From contig CANTUV010000055.1 in the NCBI GenBank assembly GCA_947685225.1, positions 8,009,501 through 8,073,500 of the forward strand: DNA of 64,000 nucleotides, in the 5' to 3' direction. Both the position numbers and the translations under genes were made by a program. The notes below the pieces were generated by a model that worked only from the letters and a program-made list of their open reading frames with translations, searched no databases and was not told where the DNA came from. This DNA comes from Garcia nutans. Its lineage: Eukaryota; Streptophyta; Magnoliopsida; Malpighiales; Euphorbiaceae. Positions 49,801-60,946 of this stretch are shown here, in pieces (positions within the stretch are counted from its first letter, which is position 1; every line of letters starts with the position of its first letter).

Positions 49801-52800
49801 ATGTTTCTCTAATGGGATCTTCTCATGATGCAGACTTGAATGAAATCCGCCCTATTCTTCCCCAGCTACTTGATGGTGTGTTGCTTTTTATACCTTGTTA
49901 TGTTATTAACATGTTATTTTCTGGGTGCTAGCAGTCCAATCATGAACTTACCATTGTTGATTCTAATTTACATCACTGTTATTTGTTTTCTCTTTATTTT
50001 ATTTATATCGCTGTTATTTTTCTTCATTATGTTAAATTCAGTTCTGCAGAATAGATAAGCTGGACCAATTACCCTCGGCTAAAAGGTTATATCCAATGTA
50101 ACTCTTCTTTCTTTTCCTATAGAGTTCTTTAAACTAATGAATGAGGTGGAGAATGAGGACCTGGTGTTTACTCTGGAAACTGTAGTGGACAAATTTGGTG
50201 AGGAGATGGCACCCTATGCTGTAGGTTTATGCCAGAATTTGGTAAGGCTTCCTATGCTCTATGTTGATGCTAGAATTCTGATGCTGCTTTAATTTTTCTT
50301 CTCACTTATTCTATTGAAATTTCTGTTGAGTCTGAGACTTGTATTCGCTCTATACTTTCAGGCTAATGCATTTTGGAGATGTATGAACACTGCAGAAGCT
50401 GACGATGAAGCCGATGATCCTGGTGCTTTGGCAGCCGTTGGTTGTTTGAGAGCTATAAGCACAATTCTTGAATCAGTTAGCAGGCTTCCTCGCCTATTTG
50501 TCCAGATTGAGCCAACTTTACTTCCTATAATGCGTAGAATGTTGACAACTGATGGTCAAGGTAGGCATGTATTATTCCAGGGCACATTTGCTTCTCTTTT
50601 CTCTCTGTGCGCATGGATATACCTTTGTGTTCAATTTGGTTTCTTGGGATGATGGGCACTTGCATCCTTGCAAAAAGATCTTAATTAATAGATAAAAAAT
50701 TCTCTGGACATTTTGTTCTTCTAGGATCAAGTTATTGTCTCAGGTATTGCCTAATATTGTTTGAATGGCCAGCAGCACTGCTCCTTTTGCAACAATGGTT
50801 GTAAAAGGGGTTATTATTGCTAAGCATTATCCATTCTCCTTACTTTTGACCCCACTTCCATTGGAATGTTGCAATAGCCTTTTAAGATTGAATTCTATAT
50901 TCCGTGGCAGCTTCTGACATAATTGAACAATGTAAGAGTTAATTAAACGTGTTTGTGTATACTTCACACTTGTTCTGATTTATAACGTTTCCCATTAGAT
51001 ATAGCTAGAATTTCAATTAGTCATCCATGCTATCTGGAAAGGCCCTTGTGATCTCAGATGGCTTGATATTTGATTGTGCCTTTTTTTTTAACTGTTCAGA
51101 TATTCAAATTAGCATATACTTATATTTGTATATTATCTGGCTATGTGTTTCCGCAGAGGTTTTTGAAGAAGTTCTGGAGATTGTTTCATACATGACCTTC
51201 TTCTCTCCAACAATATCTTTAGATATGTGGAGTCTTTGGCCTTTGATGATGGAAGCATTGGCAGATTGGGCTATTGATTTCTTTCCGAGTATGTGCACTT
51301 TAATGCAAGGAATTATTCCCCTGTTTAGAATGTTTTGGCCTGTCATTGCTGTCATTGGTATTTTATACCACTGCTGGTTTTTAAATTTAATTACCAAGAT
51401 ATAGTAGGGAAATTATTAATTTGTGTCAACCTTTTTTCCCTCTTATTGAAAAAGAAAATGCTTTTGTTGCACTGATTTATCATTTGTAAGTTTTAACATT
51501 GTGATGCACTTAATTGCTTTAGACTCTATTTCTTAGAAGAACCTTCCTGTTGCTGGTTCTTATGATATTCAATTTTAATGCAGATATTCTGGTGCCGTTG
51601 GACAATTACATATCAAGGGGAACTGCACATTTTATTGCATGCAAGGATCCTGATTACCAACAAAGCCTTTGGAATATGATTTCATCTGTGAGTTCCTTTT
51701 GTGTAATTGGAATCTTCGTTTGAACCTTTTCTAACCTGTCTGAATGTCCATACTAAAAAGGAAGAGTCCTCCCTTTCATTGTTTTTGTTGGGTTAATGAG
51801 TTCTCTTTCATCTTCATCTCCTCCAGCTAATATGGTCCCTGAGCTTTTTATTCTTCTTTTGCAGATCATGGCAGATAAAAATTTTGAGGACAATGATATT
51901 GAGCCAGCGCCAAAGCTGATTGAAGTGGTTTTCCAGAATTGTAAAGGCCAGGTGGATCATTGGGTTGAGCCATATCTGAGAATAACAGTTGAGCGGTTGC
52001 ATCGTGCTGAGAAATCATACTTGAAATGTCTTCTCATTCAAGTGGTAAGGATCATGATTTAGTTATCATTGTTACTTTATGACAACTATCCTTTTTAGCT
52101 CACTTCCACAATTCTCATATCTTTTGACTTATCTTATAGATAACTGGTAATAATGAATGAAAATTATACTAGTCATATGTGGAATGCAGATTTTTAAATC
52201 CATATGATCTTGCAAAATCAATTTAATTAAAAACTTTGATTCTTGAATCCATGGATTTTATACAATTTCACTTGTTTGGCATAAAAATAAAATCCTTGAA
52301 TTTGAATGGCATTTTTGTAATACAAAGATAAATTCACAGAATTTTTTCATTCATTAAAATGAGGGATTCCGCAAAATCCCATCTCCTAAATGGGATTTCA
52401 GAACCCCTCAAAATGAGGTTTGTGGTCAATGATGGATTTTGAACAGTATAGGTTTTAGGTTTTACACTCTTTTTTGTTAATTTGTACTGAAAATTGGGTT
52501 TGTTAATCTCTCATGCTTACTTGTGCTTAATGATATTGTTATTTATTCAAAGAATGAACTGATATTCCCTTATGATGAGAAGTATAAATTACTTGGTGCA
52601 GATTGCAGATGCTCTTTACTACAATGCTGCTTTGACACTGAGCATACTGCAAAAGCTTGGTGTTGCTACTGAGATCTTTAACCTTTGGTTCCAGATGCTG
52701 CAACAAGTGAAAAAGAGTGGTGCATGTGTTAATTTTAAAAGGTAATTGTAACAAACCAGAGGGTAGAAATACAGAAAAGAGGGAGAAATAGAGAAGAAGA

Positions 52801-55800
52801 GAGAGTAGCAGGGGAAGAGAGCAGGAGTTAGAAGAAGAGGAAAGACAGAACAAAGAAGAAGAGAGAAAAGAGAGAAAGGAGAGAACGAAATAGAAATATA
52901 TTATGATCTATTGATAATTGTCATTCATAAACATCTTCACAACCTATATACTAAGGGAAATTAACTAACAAACAAAAAATGATAACAACTGAATTATTCC
53001 TGTCCTACTTGAGTTAACCATCAGCCAGCTTATACAAAAAGCTAATTCACCCTTTCGCCGCCTCTCATTCCTCTGATACGTAACAATTCCTTCCCCTTTA
53101 GGCCATTCTTGTCCTCAAGAATGCATAGATTGCAGCTGCTGTAAAAAGATAAACCAAGGTGATGAAATGAGCAAATTTAGTCAAGCTATCCACCATAATC
53201 AGTTTCGCTCTTTCATAGGTTGAGAGAGACTGATTCTTTAAGCTAAGGTGCTGGGAGATGTGTGCTATGAGTTTCTCATCCTGCACAAGTACCCACCTAA
53301 GCCTTTACCGTTAGCATCACATTCTAGTGTAAATGGCTTGCTGAATTTTGGTAATGCCAGCACTGGAGCTGAAGTAACAGCTTGGACTTCATAATCATCT
53401 CCAGTCTTTTTTAGACCCTTAGTAATAACCAGAAGTGACAAAGCCAGACAATTCATGAGAAGATCAGAAATGGTATTCTTGACCTATTGAACTGCACCAG
53501 GCACCTCCCTATCTATTAATATTTTGTGAAGGCACTCATTTACCAGGTTTTTGACCAGTAAACAATTCTCTTCGATCTGTTTCAATGCCTTTAGTATACA
53601 TTTTGTCAATTTTTTTTTGCATTTGTCCAGAATAAAAGAGCATATTCCTTCTTTCTAATCAACAGATATGGATAATAAACCTTTTCAAATTCAAGCTTGA
53701 TAAGTTGTTTGAATGTTGCACTGATATATTCAGCAGCTTCTCTTCCCAACTTCCTCGCTTCTTCAACGGTAGGCACACCAAATTGTACCCCTAATTGAAT
53801 GACCCCATATATAACCTCAACATTGTGTTCATAGCCCCTTAATATGGTAAATTTGTCTTCGACAAGTTTTTTGGTGTGTTCTATCATTTGTCGGCCATAG
53901 CTTGTAACACTTGATGATATCTCTAAACATGGGAATTGGCCAACTGTAGCTCCGATAAACCTATATAAACAGAATTTGCACTTATCTTCGAGGCTAGTTG
54001 TTGACCATCTAAAGCAGCCTTCTCAAGTGAATCCTTGGTTTCCTTCAAATATGCTTTTGCTCTTCTTCGAACAGCTAATAGTTCCTCAAGAATTTCAGGA
54101 AGAATTCCCTTTTGCAAATTTGATTTGACAAATGTTTCACCAGATGGAGTTTTGTTGATACATTCAGGTGGGAGGTTTTGCTTGCGAGCATCGTCAGTAG
54201 TCACTAGAGTGCAACAACATAGATTATATGCCATCATTATTGAAGGATAAAGAGAGGCAAAATCCAGTGTTGCAATTGGCTTTTCATAGAATCTTGCTCT
54301 TGCCTCTAAAATAGTGGCACTTTCATATGTTCTTTGTTCAGATCCTGCCTGCTTGACATTGGGAATAACAAGGTTCTTTTGTTTAGGCATCCTCAAGAGT
54401 TGGGAAAGCACCTTGATATTGTCCCCTAGAAAGAAGGAAAGAGATTGGGACACCTGTAACACGAGCCATTTCTACATAGTTATAAATGTACATTAGCTTG
54501 TCCAAGAGCCATTGTGGGAGATAAGCATCCTTCAAACAATATACAGTAAGCCTCCTAGTTTCTGCATTCCCATTCTGAAGATCAGATATTAGTGAATGGT
54601 GGAAGTCCTCTTTTTGCTCAGAGAGAAAGTGTGTTGTGATAGAAATTAAGGAGTAAGAACTTAATTTATAATATTGTTGCATTGCTTGAAGCAAGTCAAA
54701 TTGAACTCTCCCTTCTAGTGTAACTTCTTTATTTTCCCTTGTTCCGTACTGTCTTTTCAACCTCCACAACACCTTCATTCGCAACAACCTGCCATTTATC
54801 ATCTTCTGGGTTGCCATCATCATTTTCCTGGGTTTCTTGCCACTCTTTTTCTGGCTTTGGTGCCTCTTCGTCCTCAGCACCTTGCAGCGACAACAGCTGC
54901 TTTGTAGAGCATTGATGATTGAAAAATTTTCGGTCATCACATCGAAAGCAGGAGGTGGATGTTTTCTGGTTAGGGTTGTACTGGGTGTTGGCTCTAGAGT
55001 TCTGATCTTGGTGGATTGGGGTTAATGGACTTTGGGCTATGGGTTGTCGGGTTAGAAGATTGGGTATTTGGGTTGATTGTTTGGGTTTGGTTCTAGCTAT
55101 TTGAATTTTTTATAAACGGTGCGTTTTGGTTGTTGGAGCTTTTCTGAGAAGCTTTAAGTACCACCTCTTGCAATCGTGCCTGCACAAAAACCGTACCCAA
55201 CGTCGCCGGTTGTAGCATCTTGACCATTGTCCCGATTTCATCCTTTAGCCCACCAAGGAAGATCGAGGTGTAGTAGGATTCCGAAAAGTAAGGATTTATT
55301 CTCTCCATTTTTGCCTTAACCTCCTCAAACTCGTTTTGTTTTAATCAGACTCGGTCGACGGCGTAGCTGAGGGACGGTGGTTGGAGCAACTTTACCCTTA
55401 ATCCGATCTCCTCCCTCCGGCAATCGAGGAAGATCGACAGATTGTACGACTTTGTCAACATTGGTTGGAACCTTTCCAATATAGCTTTAAGCTCTTTGAT
55501 TTCTTCTTGAAATCGCTTAACGTTACCCTTTTGGCGAAGTTTGTTGAAGTTCGACATCACATTCTCGGTCGGAAAGTCACAAAATCGCTGGAGGAGAGCG
55601 TTGATAAACTCATCCCAGTCGGCGTCCTCATGGCTTTTCACCCAACTAGAGAACCATCGTTTAGTAGTGTTCGAGAGGTACAAAATAGCGAGTTTGAACT
55701 TCCGATCGTCTGGCACATTGTGGATGTCGAAGTATGTCTCGCATTTTGAGACCCAGGATTGAGGTTCCCTTCCCTTGAACATGGGGAGGTCCATTTTAGG

Positions 55801-58800
55801 AAAAGGTTTACTGTAGTGTCCTCTGCCACCACCATTCCTTGGAATCAGTCCGACAAGGAGGTTCTTTGGTTCACCAGCCCTTGTCTCAACAAACTCTTCA
55901 TCGATTGCTCTAATACAAAAGGTTGATGTTGCTAAACTTACGTTTGTATCTTCAATTAGAGGTTCTTTACCTTTATCCTGTAGATTCAGAAGAAGTTGCA
56001 TCATCTGATTGAGTTGAAGACCCATTTTGATTTGTTCCACATGCAACCGGTAATATGCTTTCTGGTGCTCAGCATGAGCAGCTTGCTGCTCCTTCTGGAT
56101 GGCACCCAACCGACGATGAATTTCAGTCTCAAGTGAGGTAAGCCGTTTTAACTCTTCTGTTTCGTCTATTTGAGTACCTTCACTAGTAGTTGGGTCTCTA
56201 TTCTTTTTTTGCCGTTTTACTCATTTTATCTGGAAGATATTAGCTGTGCCTAGACCACCGCTCTGATACCAATTTGTAACAAATCAGATGTTAGAAATAC
56301 AGAAAAGAGGGAGAAATAGAGAAGAAGAGGGAGTAGTAGGGGAAGAGAGCAGGAGTTAGAAGAAGAGGAAAGATAGAACAAAGAAGAAGAGAGAAAAGAG
56401 AGAAAGGAGAGAGAGAAATAGAAATATATTCTGACATTGATAATTGTCATTCATTAAAATCTTCACAACATATATACTAAGGGAAATTAACTAACAAACA
56501 AAAAATGATAACAACCGAATTATTCCTTTGTCTTACTTGAGTTAACCATCAGCCAGCTCATAGAAAAAGCTAATTCACCCTTTTGCCGCCTCTCATTTCT
56601 AGGATATGTAACAGTAATCTGTCATGTGCTTCATTTCTACATCTGGGCTTTAGTTATGTTGTAAAATGGTGGATTAATTATTTTCTTTGGAGCACTTTCT
56701 GTATCGTACTCTTGGTTTGGCGGGTCATCTAAGCAATGTCTGGCACAGGGAGCATGACAAGAAAGTTTGTTGCTTGGGGTTGACATCACTACTTGTGCTT
56801 CCTGCAAATCAATTGCCTGGAGAGGCCTTGGAGCGGGTTTTCAGGACCACTCTTGATCTCCTAGTTGCCTACAAGGATCAAGTTGCAGGTCTGTCTTCCC
56901 TCTGCTTTGGTATTTCTTGATGGTAAATTCGTTGTAATATTAATATTCTTATGGATATTGCTTGCAAGAATAGAAGCTGCAAAGGAAGAAGAAGTTGAAG
57001 ACGACGATGATATGGATGGTTTCCAAACTGATGATGAGGATGATGGTGATGGGTCTGACAAGGACATGGTAGTTGATGCTGAGGATGGAGATGAAGCTGA
57101 CAGCATTAAACTTCAAAAGTTAGCTGCACAGGTGGGTACATTTCCTTGAATCTTCTATTATTGTAAATCCCCCAGTTTCTTAACTTTTTTTTTTTTTTTA
57201 ATTTTTTACTCGCCTTGTGTTTTCTTGAACGTGCTGGTTGGCATTGCATGTCCTTTATTTAGATTTAGAGCTAAGAGAGATTTCATTAACATGTATGCTT
57301 GCTCATTATCTTCAACACACAGGTTGACTGAAGAGTCAAATTTCTATATCATTCAAGAAAGAGTGTTTTTGCATTTTTTGTGATCTGATACTGAATGCTT
57401 TTTAGAACATTGATTCTCCTTTCTTTTTTATGTGCCTAGTGAAAGCAGGGCGACTTCGGAAGTTCCTAATTAATTATAATATAACAAAGCATTCTTCTCA
57501 ATTTGATTTCTTGTTTCAAAGAGGATAATCCTTGTAGGATGTTCAAAGTTTTAAGGTTAGGTGGCTGAAATTTGAGAGTACGAAGTTCAATTTCTGTCAT
57601 CCAGCATTTGATGGAATATTGTGTGATGACTGCTTTATTTCAGAGTTTGACCAATAAAATCATTATGTTGGAGACAAATGTAGTGGTTAACAAAAATACA
57701 TGCTAGACCTAGATAATTTATGTGGGCTTTACTGCCTGTGGTTTTCCAATGCTGAGATTTCTCAAGCATTCTAATTCTTGATGGATTTGGACAAAAGAAA
57801 ATTCAATAAAGGAAGAAATGATACAGGCTTTCCTTGATCTGCTACTGTAGCCCTTCCATTGCTGTATCTTCTCGTCGTCGTCATCATTTTTAAGTGGTTT
57901 AACTGTTCTGTTTTATGAGGCTTAAAACTTGTTTTTCACATCAAACTGCTTTTAAAATCTTGTTTGCATAGACTTGATCTGGTTTTTATATCCTGGTTTT
58001 AACCCCAACTGTATGAACTTTTCACTTTCCTAAGAGTTACGTTGCATGATTTTCCCATCTGATTGTTCCATGATTTTGTGCATCAAGGTTTTGCATAATG
58101 TTTTGAATTAAGGTTTTCTAGAACTCATTGAAGAAGAGATCTTGTTTTTTCAAATCTGTGGAATTGAGCTATCTTCATTATTATTTCTATCTTAACAGAT
58201 AGTTTCGATATGAATTGTGCAAGGGAAAGGAAAGAAAGAACGCGAGATAAAAGAGGGAAAAAATACTTGAAATTAAATGTCCTTTCCATTGTTTTTCTGT
58301 GTCATTAAAAATGGAGGAAATCAAACTTATATTTACTATTATATCCTTCATCAATGGGTTACATTAAACTTATTTCTCACCACTTCTTTTCAAATTGGGA
58401 GGAAACTATTGGGTAATTTACTTCATGTTATTTCTATTCTTTTCCCTCCTTTTAAATACCCGAACAACAAAAAGAAATTGGATTTAATTTCCTTTCTCCC
58501 CATTTTGGCTCACTTCCATCAAAGTGAAGTGTGATTCTTGGAATGAAGTGCAATCTTGAAATGAGTTTGTTGAACCCAGATGGTGAGTGATTTCATAAAA
58601 TCACACTGAAGTTTGTGTCAAATATTTGATTGGGGATTTCAAATTGTCAATGAATGATGTATTAATCAATATCCATGAATTCTTGATCCTTTTCTATATC
58701 CTATGCCTTTTCTTTGTTCCATCTCTTAACGTCCTTTCATCGAACATTGTCTTAAATCATTCAATCATTCTTGTGGTTTAGGCAAAGGCTTTCCGTCCCC

Positions 58801-59166
58801 ACGATGAGGATGAAGAGGACTCGGATGATGACTACAGTGATGATGAAGAGTTGCAATCACCGATAGATGATGTAGATCCTTTTATTTTTTTTGTGGACAC
58901 TGTCAAAGGTCAGAACTTTTTCCCCTTCTGTATATTATGTGGATGTTCAATTCTTTGGCCCGCATTTGACGTTCTAGTATACATTTTTTGTTAATTTAAA
59001 TCAAGCCATGCAAGCAACAGATCCCTTGAGGTTCCAGAATCTTACACAGACGCTGGACTTCCATCACCAAGCACTTGCAAATGGTGTTGCCCAGCATGCT
59101 GAGCAGAGAAGAGCAGAGATTGAGAAGGAAAGAATGGAGAAGGCATCAGCTGCTGCTGCATCATAA
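43898..59166 (+). CDS. SAD2: SAD2-like importin-beta (Importin-7/8 family), 22 coding exons
   Basis: Karyopherin that carries cargo into the nucleus with Ran-GTP; Arabidopsis SAD2 is linked to ABA signalling, miRNA function and trichome development (family knowledge). Exons: 43898-43987, 44253-44388, 44511-44598, 44872-45021, 45916-46078, 46687-46871, 46958-47131, 48760-48905, 48986-49109, 49196-49376, 49591-49750, 49834-49875, 50123-50241, 50362-50560, 51157-51288, 51584-51687, 51865-52044, 52602-52741, 56749-56888, 56974-57131, 58782-58908, 59006-59166. All junctions are GT-AG and in phase: 3,099 nt, 1,032 aa, close to the usual length of about 1,040. The N-terminal importin-beta domain spans roughly residues 24-100 (AEQNLNQ, RQVASIHFKNFI). 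HEAT-type helices follow. Acidic stretches lie near residues 888-925 and 943-965. The start is the first ATG after the leader and gives MDLPSLALTLQAAL. No stop or frameshift was found. Intron 18 holds a retrotransposon. A paralogue (SAD2H) cannot be excluded. Confidence 0.96.
47482..47583 (+). repeat. 25-bp tandem repeat, four copies, in SAD2 intron 7
   Basis: Four units beginning (a)tcaatatgaga and ending ttcccttttcgg recur at exact 25-bp spacing (phase points 47486, 47511, 47536, 47561), with one to four differences per unit. It is a small minisatellite within intron 7 and is far from either splice site. Confidence 0.85.
52747..53085 (-). repeat. 3' LTR of the intronic retrotransposon
   Basis: Direct repeat of 56275-56613, 339 bp, with TG...CA ends. 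It is preceded by GTAAT at 52742-52746, which is also the splice donor of SAD2 exon 18. Purine-rich GAGA/GAAGA runs occupy its low-coordinate half. Confidence 0.95.
53098..53380 (-). pseudogene. RNase H and integrase remnants of the Ty3/gypsy pol gene
   Basis: Directly after the POLD1 segment the frame reads APVLALPKFSKPFTLECDAN, the start of a Ty3 RNase H. A shifted frame carries QDEKLIAHISQHLSLKNQSL and STYERAKLI (RNase H). It then jumps to MVDSLTKFAHFITL, the integrase core motif, ending close to the polypurine tract. The reverse transcriptase palm, most of RNase H and most of the integrase are deleted, so movement would need enzymes supplied in trans. Confidence 0.85.
53380..54755 (-). 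pseudogene. Captured DNA polymerase delta catalytic subunit (POLD1) fragment
   Basis: About 1.37 kb encodes roughly 450 residues of the family-B replicative polymerase POLD1. Matches run in order from RQYGTRENKEVTLEGRVQFD through KDAYLPQWLLDKLM, YNYVEMARVTGVPISFLLSR, the motif-A segment DFASLYPSIMMAYNLC, NKTPSGETFVKSNLQKGILP, and SYGRQMIEHTKKLVEDKF to LSLLVITKGLKKTGDDYEV. No intron interrupts the homology, although plant POLD1 genes have many, so the source was probably spliced mRNA. Damage: a 2-nt loss after SFLLSRGQ, a break in motif B (KISANSVYIG instead of the ...NSVYGF form), and motif C (YGDTDS in the family) replaced by YGVIQL, which removes both catalytic aspartates. It cannot be a working polymerase. 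The 3' side fuses to RNase H. Confidence 0.93.
54900..56224 (-). pseudogene. gag of the intronic Ty3/gypsy element
   Basis: The main open frame (55345-56109) contains a Retrotrans_gag-type capsid domain: FPKMDLPMFKGREPQSWVSK, then YFDIHNVPDDRKFKLAILYL and KRWFSSWV. The natural ATG is probably at 56222-56224 (MSKTAKK), separated from the main frame by a small indel. A coiled-coil-like Gln/Lys-rich N-terminus precedes the capsid domain. A second frame (55093-55308) continues the capsid C-terminus (NPYFSESYYTSIFLGGLKDE). A zinc knuckle of Ty3 type is visible at 54909-54950 (CFRCDDRKFFNHQC). Frameshifts break the gene. The domain reading is direct; any loss of function is inferred. Confidence 0.85.
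56275..56613 (-). repeat. 5' LTR of the intronic retrotransposon
   Basis: Direct repeat of 52747-53085 with the same length and ends, followed by the second GTAAT (56614-56618). In element sense it is followed after 3 nt by the tRNA-Met-type primer binding site (56260-56271). Confidence 0.95.
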
Positions 59167-59900
59167 TTTAAGCCTTGAATATAATGTGGCTCAAGCATTT
59201 TTTTTCATTGCTTTCACATTCATTGCATATTCCTTTCATGTGAAGGAATGCTCTATAGGAACGGAGAGTCAATGGCTGTCACTTCGAAGCATTTGATGGG
59301 TTCAATCTCTCTGAAGCATTTTCAGATTCAGATTCATAGTGCACTGCATGCTTGTGTTCCCATCTGCCTAATATGGTCTTGGGGTTATTCTTTTCTTTTC
59401 TTTTTCTTTGGCGAGTCTGGCCAATTCTATGTCAGAATTGGCCAATCTGGTCATTTTGTTGTGTCCTTAATTTTCACATTTATTGGGTCTCCGGTTGTGT
59501 TGGTTGCCATGTCTACGCTAGTTGCATCCGGGGGGATTATTAGGTTATAATCCCCTGGATATCTTATTTGGTGTTTGAAAACAAGGAGGGTTACAGGCGT
59601 CGAGTCATTACGTATGGATGGAAATCATTTAGGGTGGTGGATGGCTGTAATGATAATTTTTGATGAAAGATAGCAAATATTTTTTAAAATTTTTTTTTTG
59701 TAATGATAGTCTACGAACGATCTGGAATATTGGCTTGCTTGGGTTCTGAAGTTTTGGGGTTTCTAAGGATAGCTTTGCTGCTGATTGTAAAACATTTAAA
59801 TATTCTTTATGTAATGGGGCTTCAATGAAGAGGGAGCAATTGGTTTGTATATGATGGAGCCTCTGTTTTTCTTCTCTTTTCTTTTCCAAGTGTATGGCTG
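59167..59900 (+). other. Probable 3' UTR and downstream flank of the SAD2-like gene
   Basis: This follows the TAA at 59164-59166. It has no coding exon and is T-rich, as plant 3' UTRs are. TGTAA near 59811 and AATAAA near 60018 are possible polyadenylation signals, but the cleavage site cannot be fixed from sequence alone. Short open frames here have no recognisable domain. Confidence 0.4.
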
Positions 59901-60946
59901 TTTGCTCGTTGATATCATGAAAATGCTTCTTATAAAATTTTTTCTTTATTTGTTATTATTTAAAGTTTTTCTTTAAATGTAATTCTGTTTGAAAAATATG
60001 TATTTCTTTTAAGGGAATAATAAAACGTTTTTATTTGATAAATTTATGAAGGCTTAATAGCAAAAAGGAACTTGCAAACTTCTCCAGTCATTTTATCTTA
60101 TCATGGAACTTTTAGTTTCTGTAATGTAATAAATTAAATTCAATATTTTGTTTTTAATAATTCAATTGTAGGGTATAGATTGGAGCCTGAAATTTGTTAT
60201 TGATATGGATCGAAAATAGTTTCCCTTAAAATGGTAAAATTTCTGTTGGCCTTTGATTTATTTTGATTGTAGACGTGCCGGAGGTTACAATTTCCTCGAG
60301 GACTAGGAATGAGTACTGACTTTTCTCAAGCAACGTTAAATGTTTCTTCAAGTAACACAACAGAAACAAAGTTCTCAAAATCCCCATTATAAATTCGTTT
60401 TGATTCTACGGATAAAATTAAATGCTTAGGCTTTATGAGACAACTAAACTATGAAATGGGTAATAAAAACCCTTGGAACAAGTAGTCACAGAACTTTTGC
60501 ATAAATAAAACAGAAAACTCACAATCTAAGTGACAGGTTGCTAATTTGAAAGTAAAGATATGAAGGGGTTTAAGAATAATTTGGATTTTTTGGATTTTCT
60601 ATAGTGCGTTGTCCTCCTTTTTACCTTTCCTTTTCTTTTAAACCTCACTTCTTTGACCCCATTCTCATGATTTTCGCCCTCAACTTATAATTGAATATGC
60701 TTCTGTCCTCGTGGGATCATGAGATCCTGGCTCCTAGAATGTAAGACAGCAGTTGCTCCGAAGTGGACAACTGAGGTGGAATTGGGTTTTCTTTGGGTTT
60801 TCCATTTTGGGCTTCCGGGTTGGCCTTGTCAGGCTTTTTCTTTAGGGTATAAACAAATGCTCCCTGTGAGCTTTTGGTTCTTGAAAACCAGAGAGCACAC
60901 CTCAACGGTCTTCTGATGCCATAGGTTTGACGCCTAGGCTAGCCTG
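59901..60946. other. Intergenic DNA
   Basis: 60717-60916 is open on both strands but no domain was recognised. Otherwise AT-rich. Confidence 0.5.

Larger units (their letters stand above)
52747..56613 (-). mobile_element. Ty3/gypsy-type LTR retrotransposon in SAD2 intron 18, carrying POLD1 sequence
   Basis: A complete LTR element of 3,867 bp reads on the minus strand, antisense to SAD2. Its two LTRs are 339 bp each (52747-53085 and 56275-56613), start TGTAACA and end ...GTAACA. The 5-bp target duplication is GTAAT (52742-52746 and 56614-56618). The primer site TGGTATCAGAGC (tRNA-iMet type) is at 56260-56271 on the minus strand, 3 nt inside the 5' LTR. The polypurine tract AAAGGGGAAGG lies just inside the 3' LTR (about 53088-53099). 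The order in element sense is gag, zinc knuckle, captured POLD1, RNase H remnant, integrase remnant. Protease and most of the reverse transcriptase are missing, so it is non-autonomous. The LTRs differ at roughly 20-25 positions by eye (6-7%), so the insertion is not recent. The original intron was about 135 bp. Confidence 0.95.

Noticed and set aside
53923..54462. A functional DNA polymerase delta gene on the minus strand
   Set aside because: It covers only the middle of the protein, has frameshifts, lacks motif C and lies between the LTRs of a retrotransposon.
55465..55762. Plus-strand open frames inside the intronic element
   Set aside because: They are antisense shadows of the gag gene on the minus strand.
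59075..59550. Open frames after the SAD2 stop codon
   Set aside because: They overlap the last exon in another frame or lie in the probable 3' UTR; no domain is seen.
60717..60916. Overlapping open frames on both strands
   Set aside because: No domain, short, and open on both strands, as happens by chance in GC-richer sequence.
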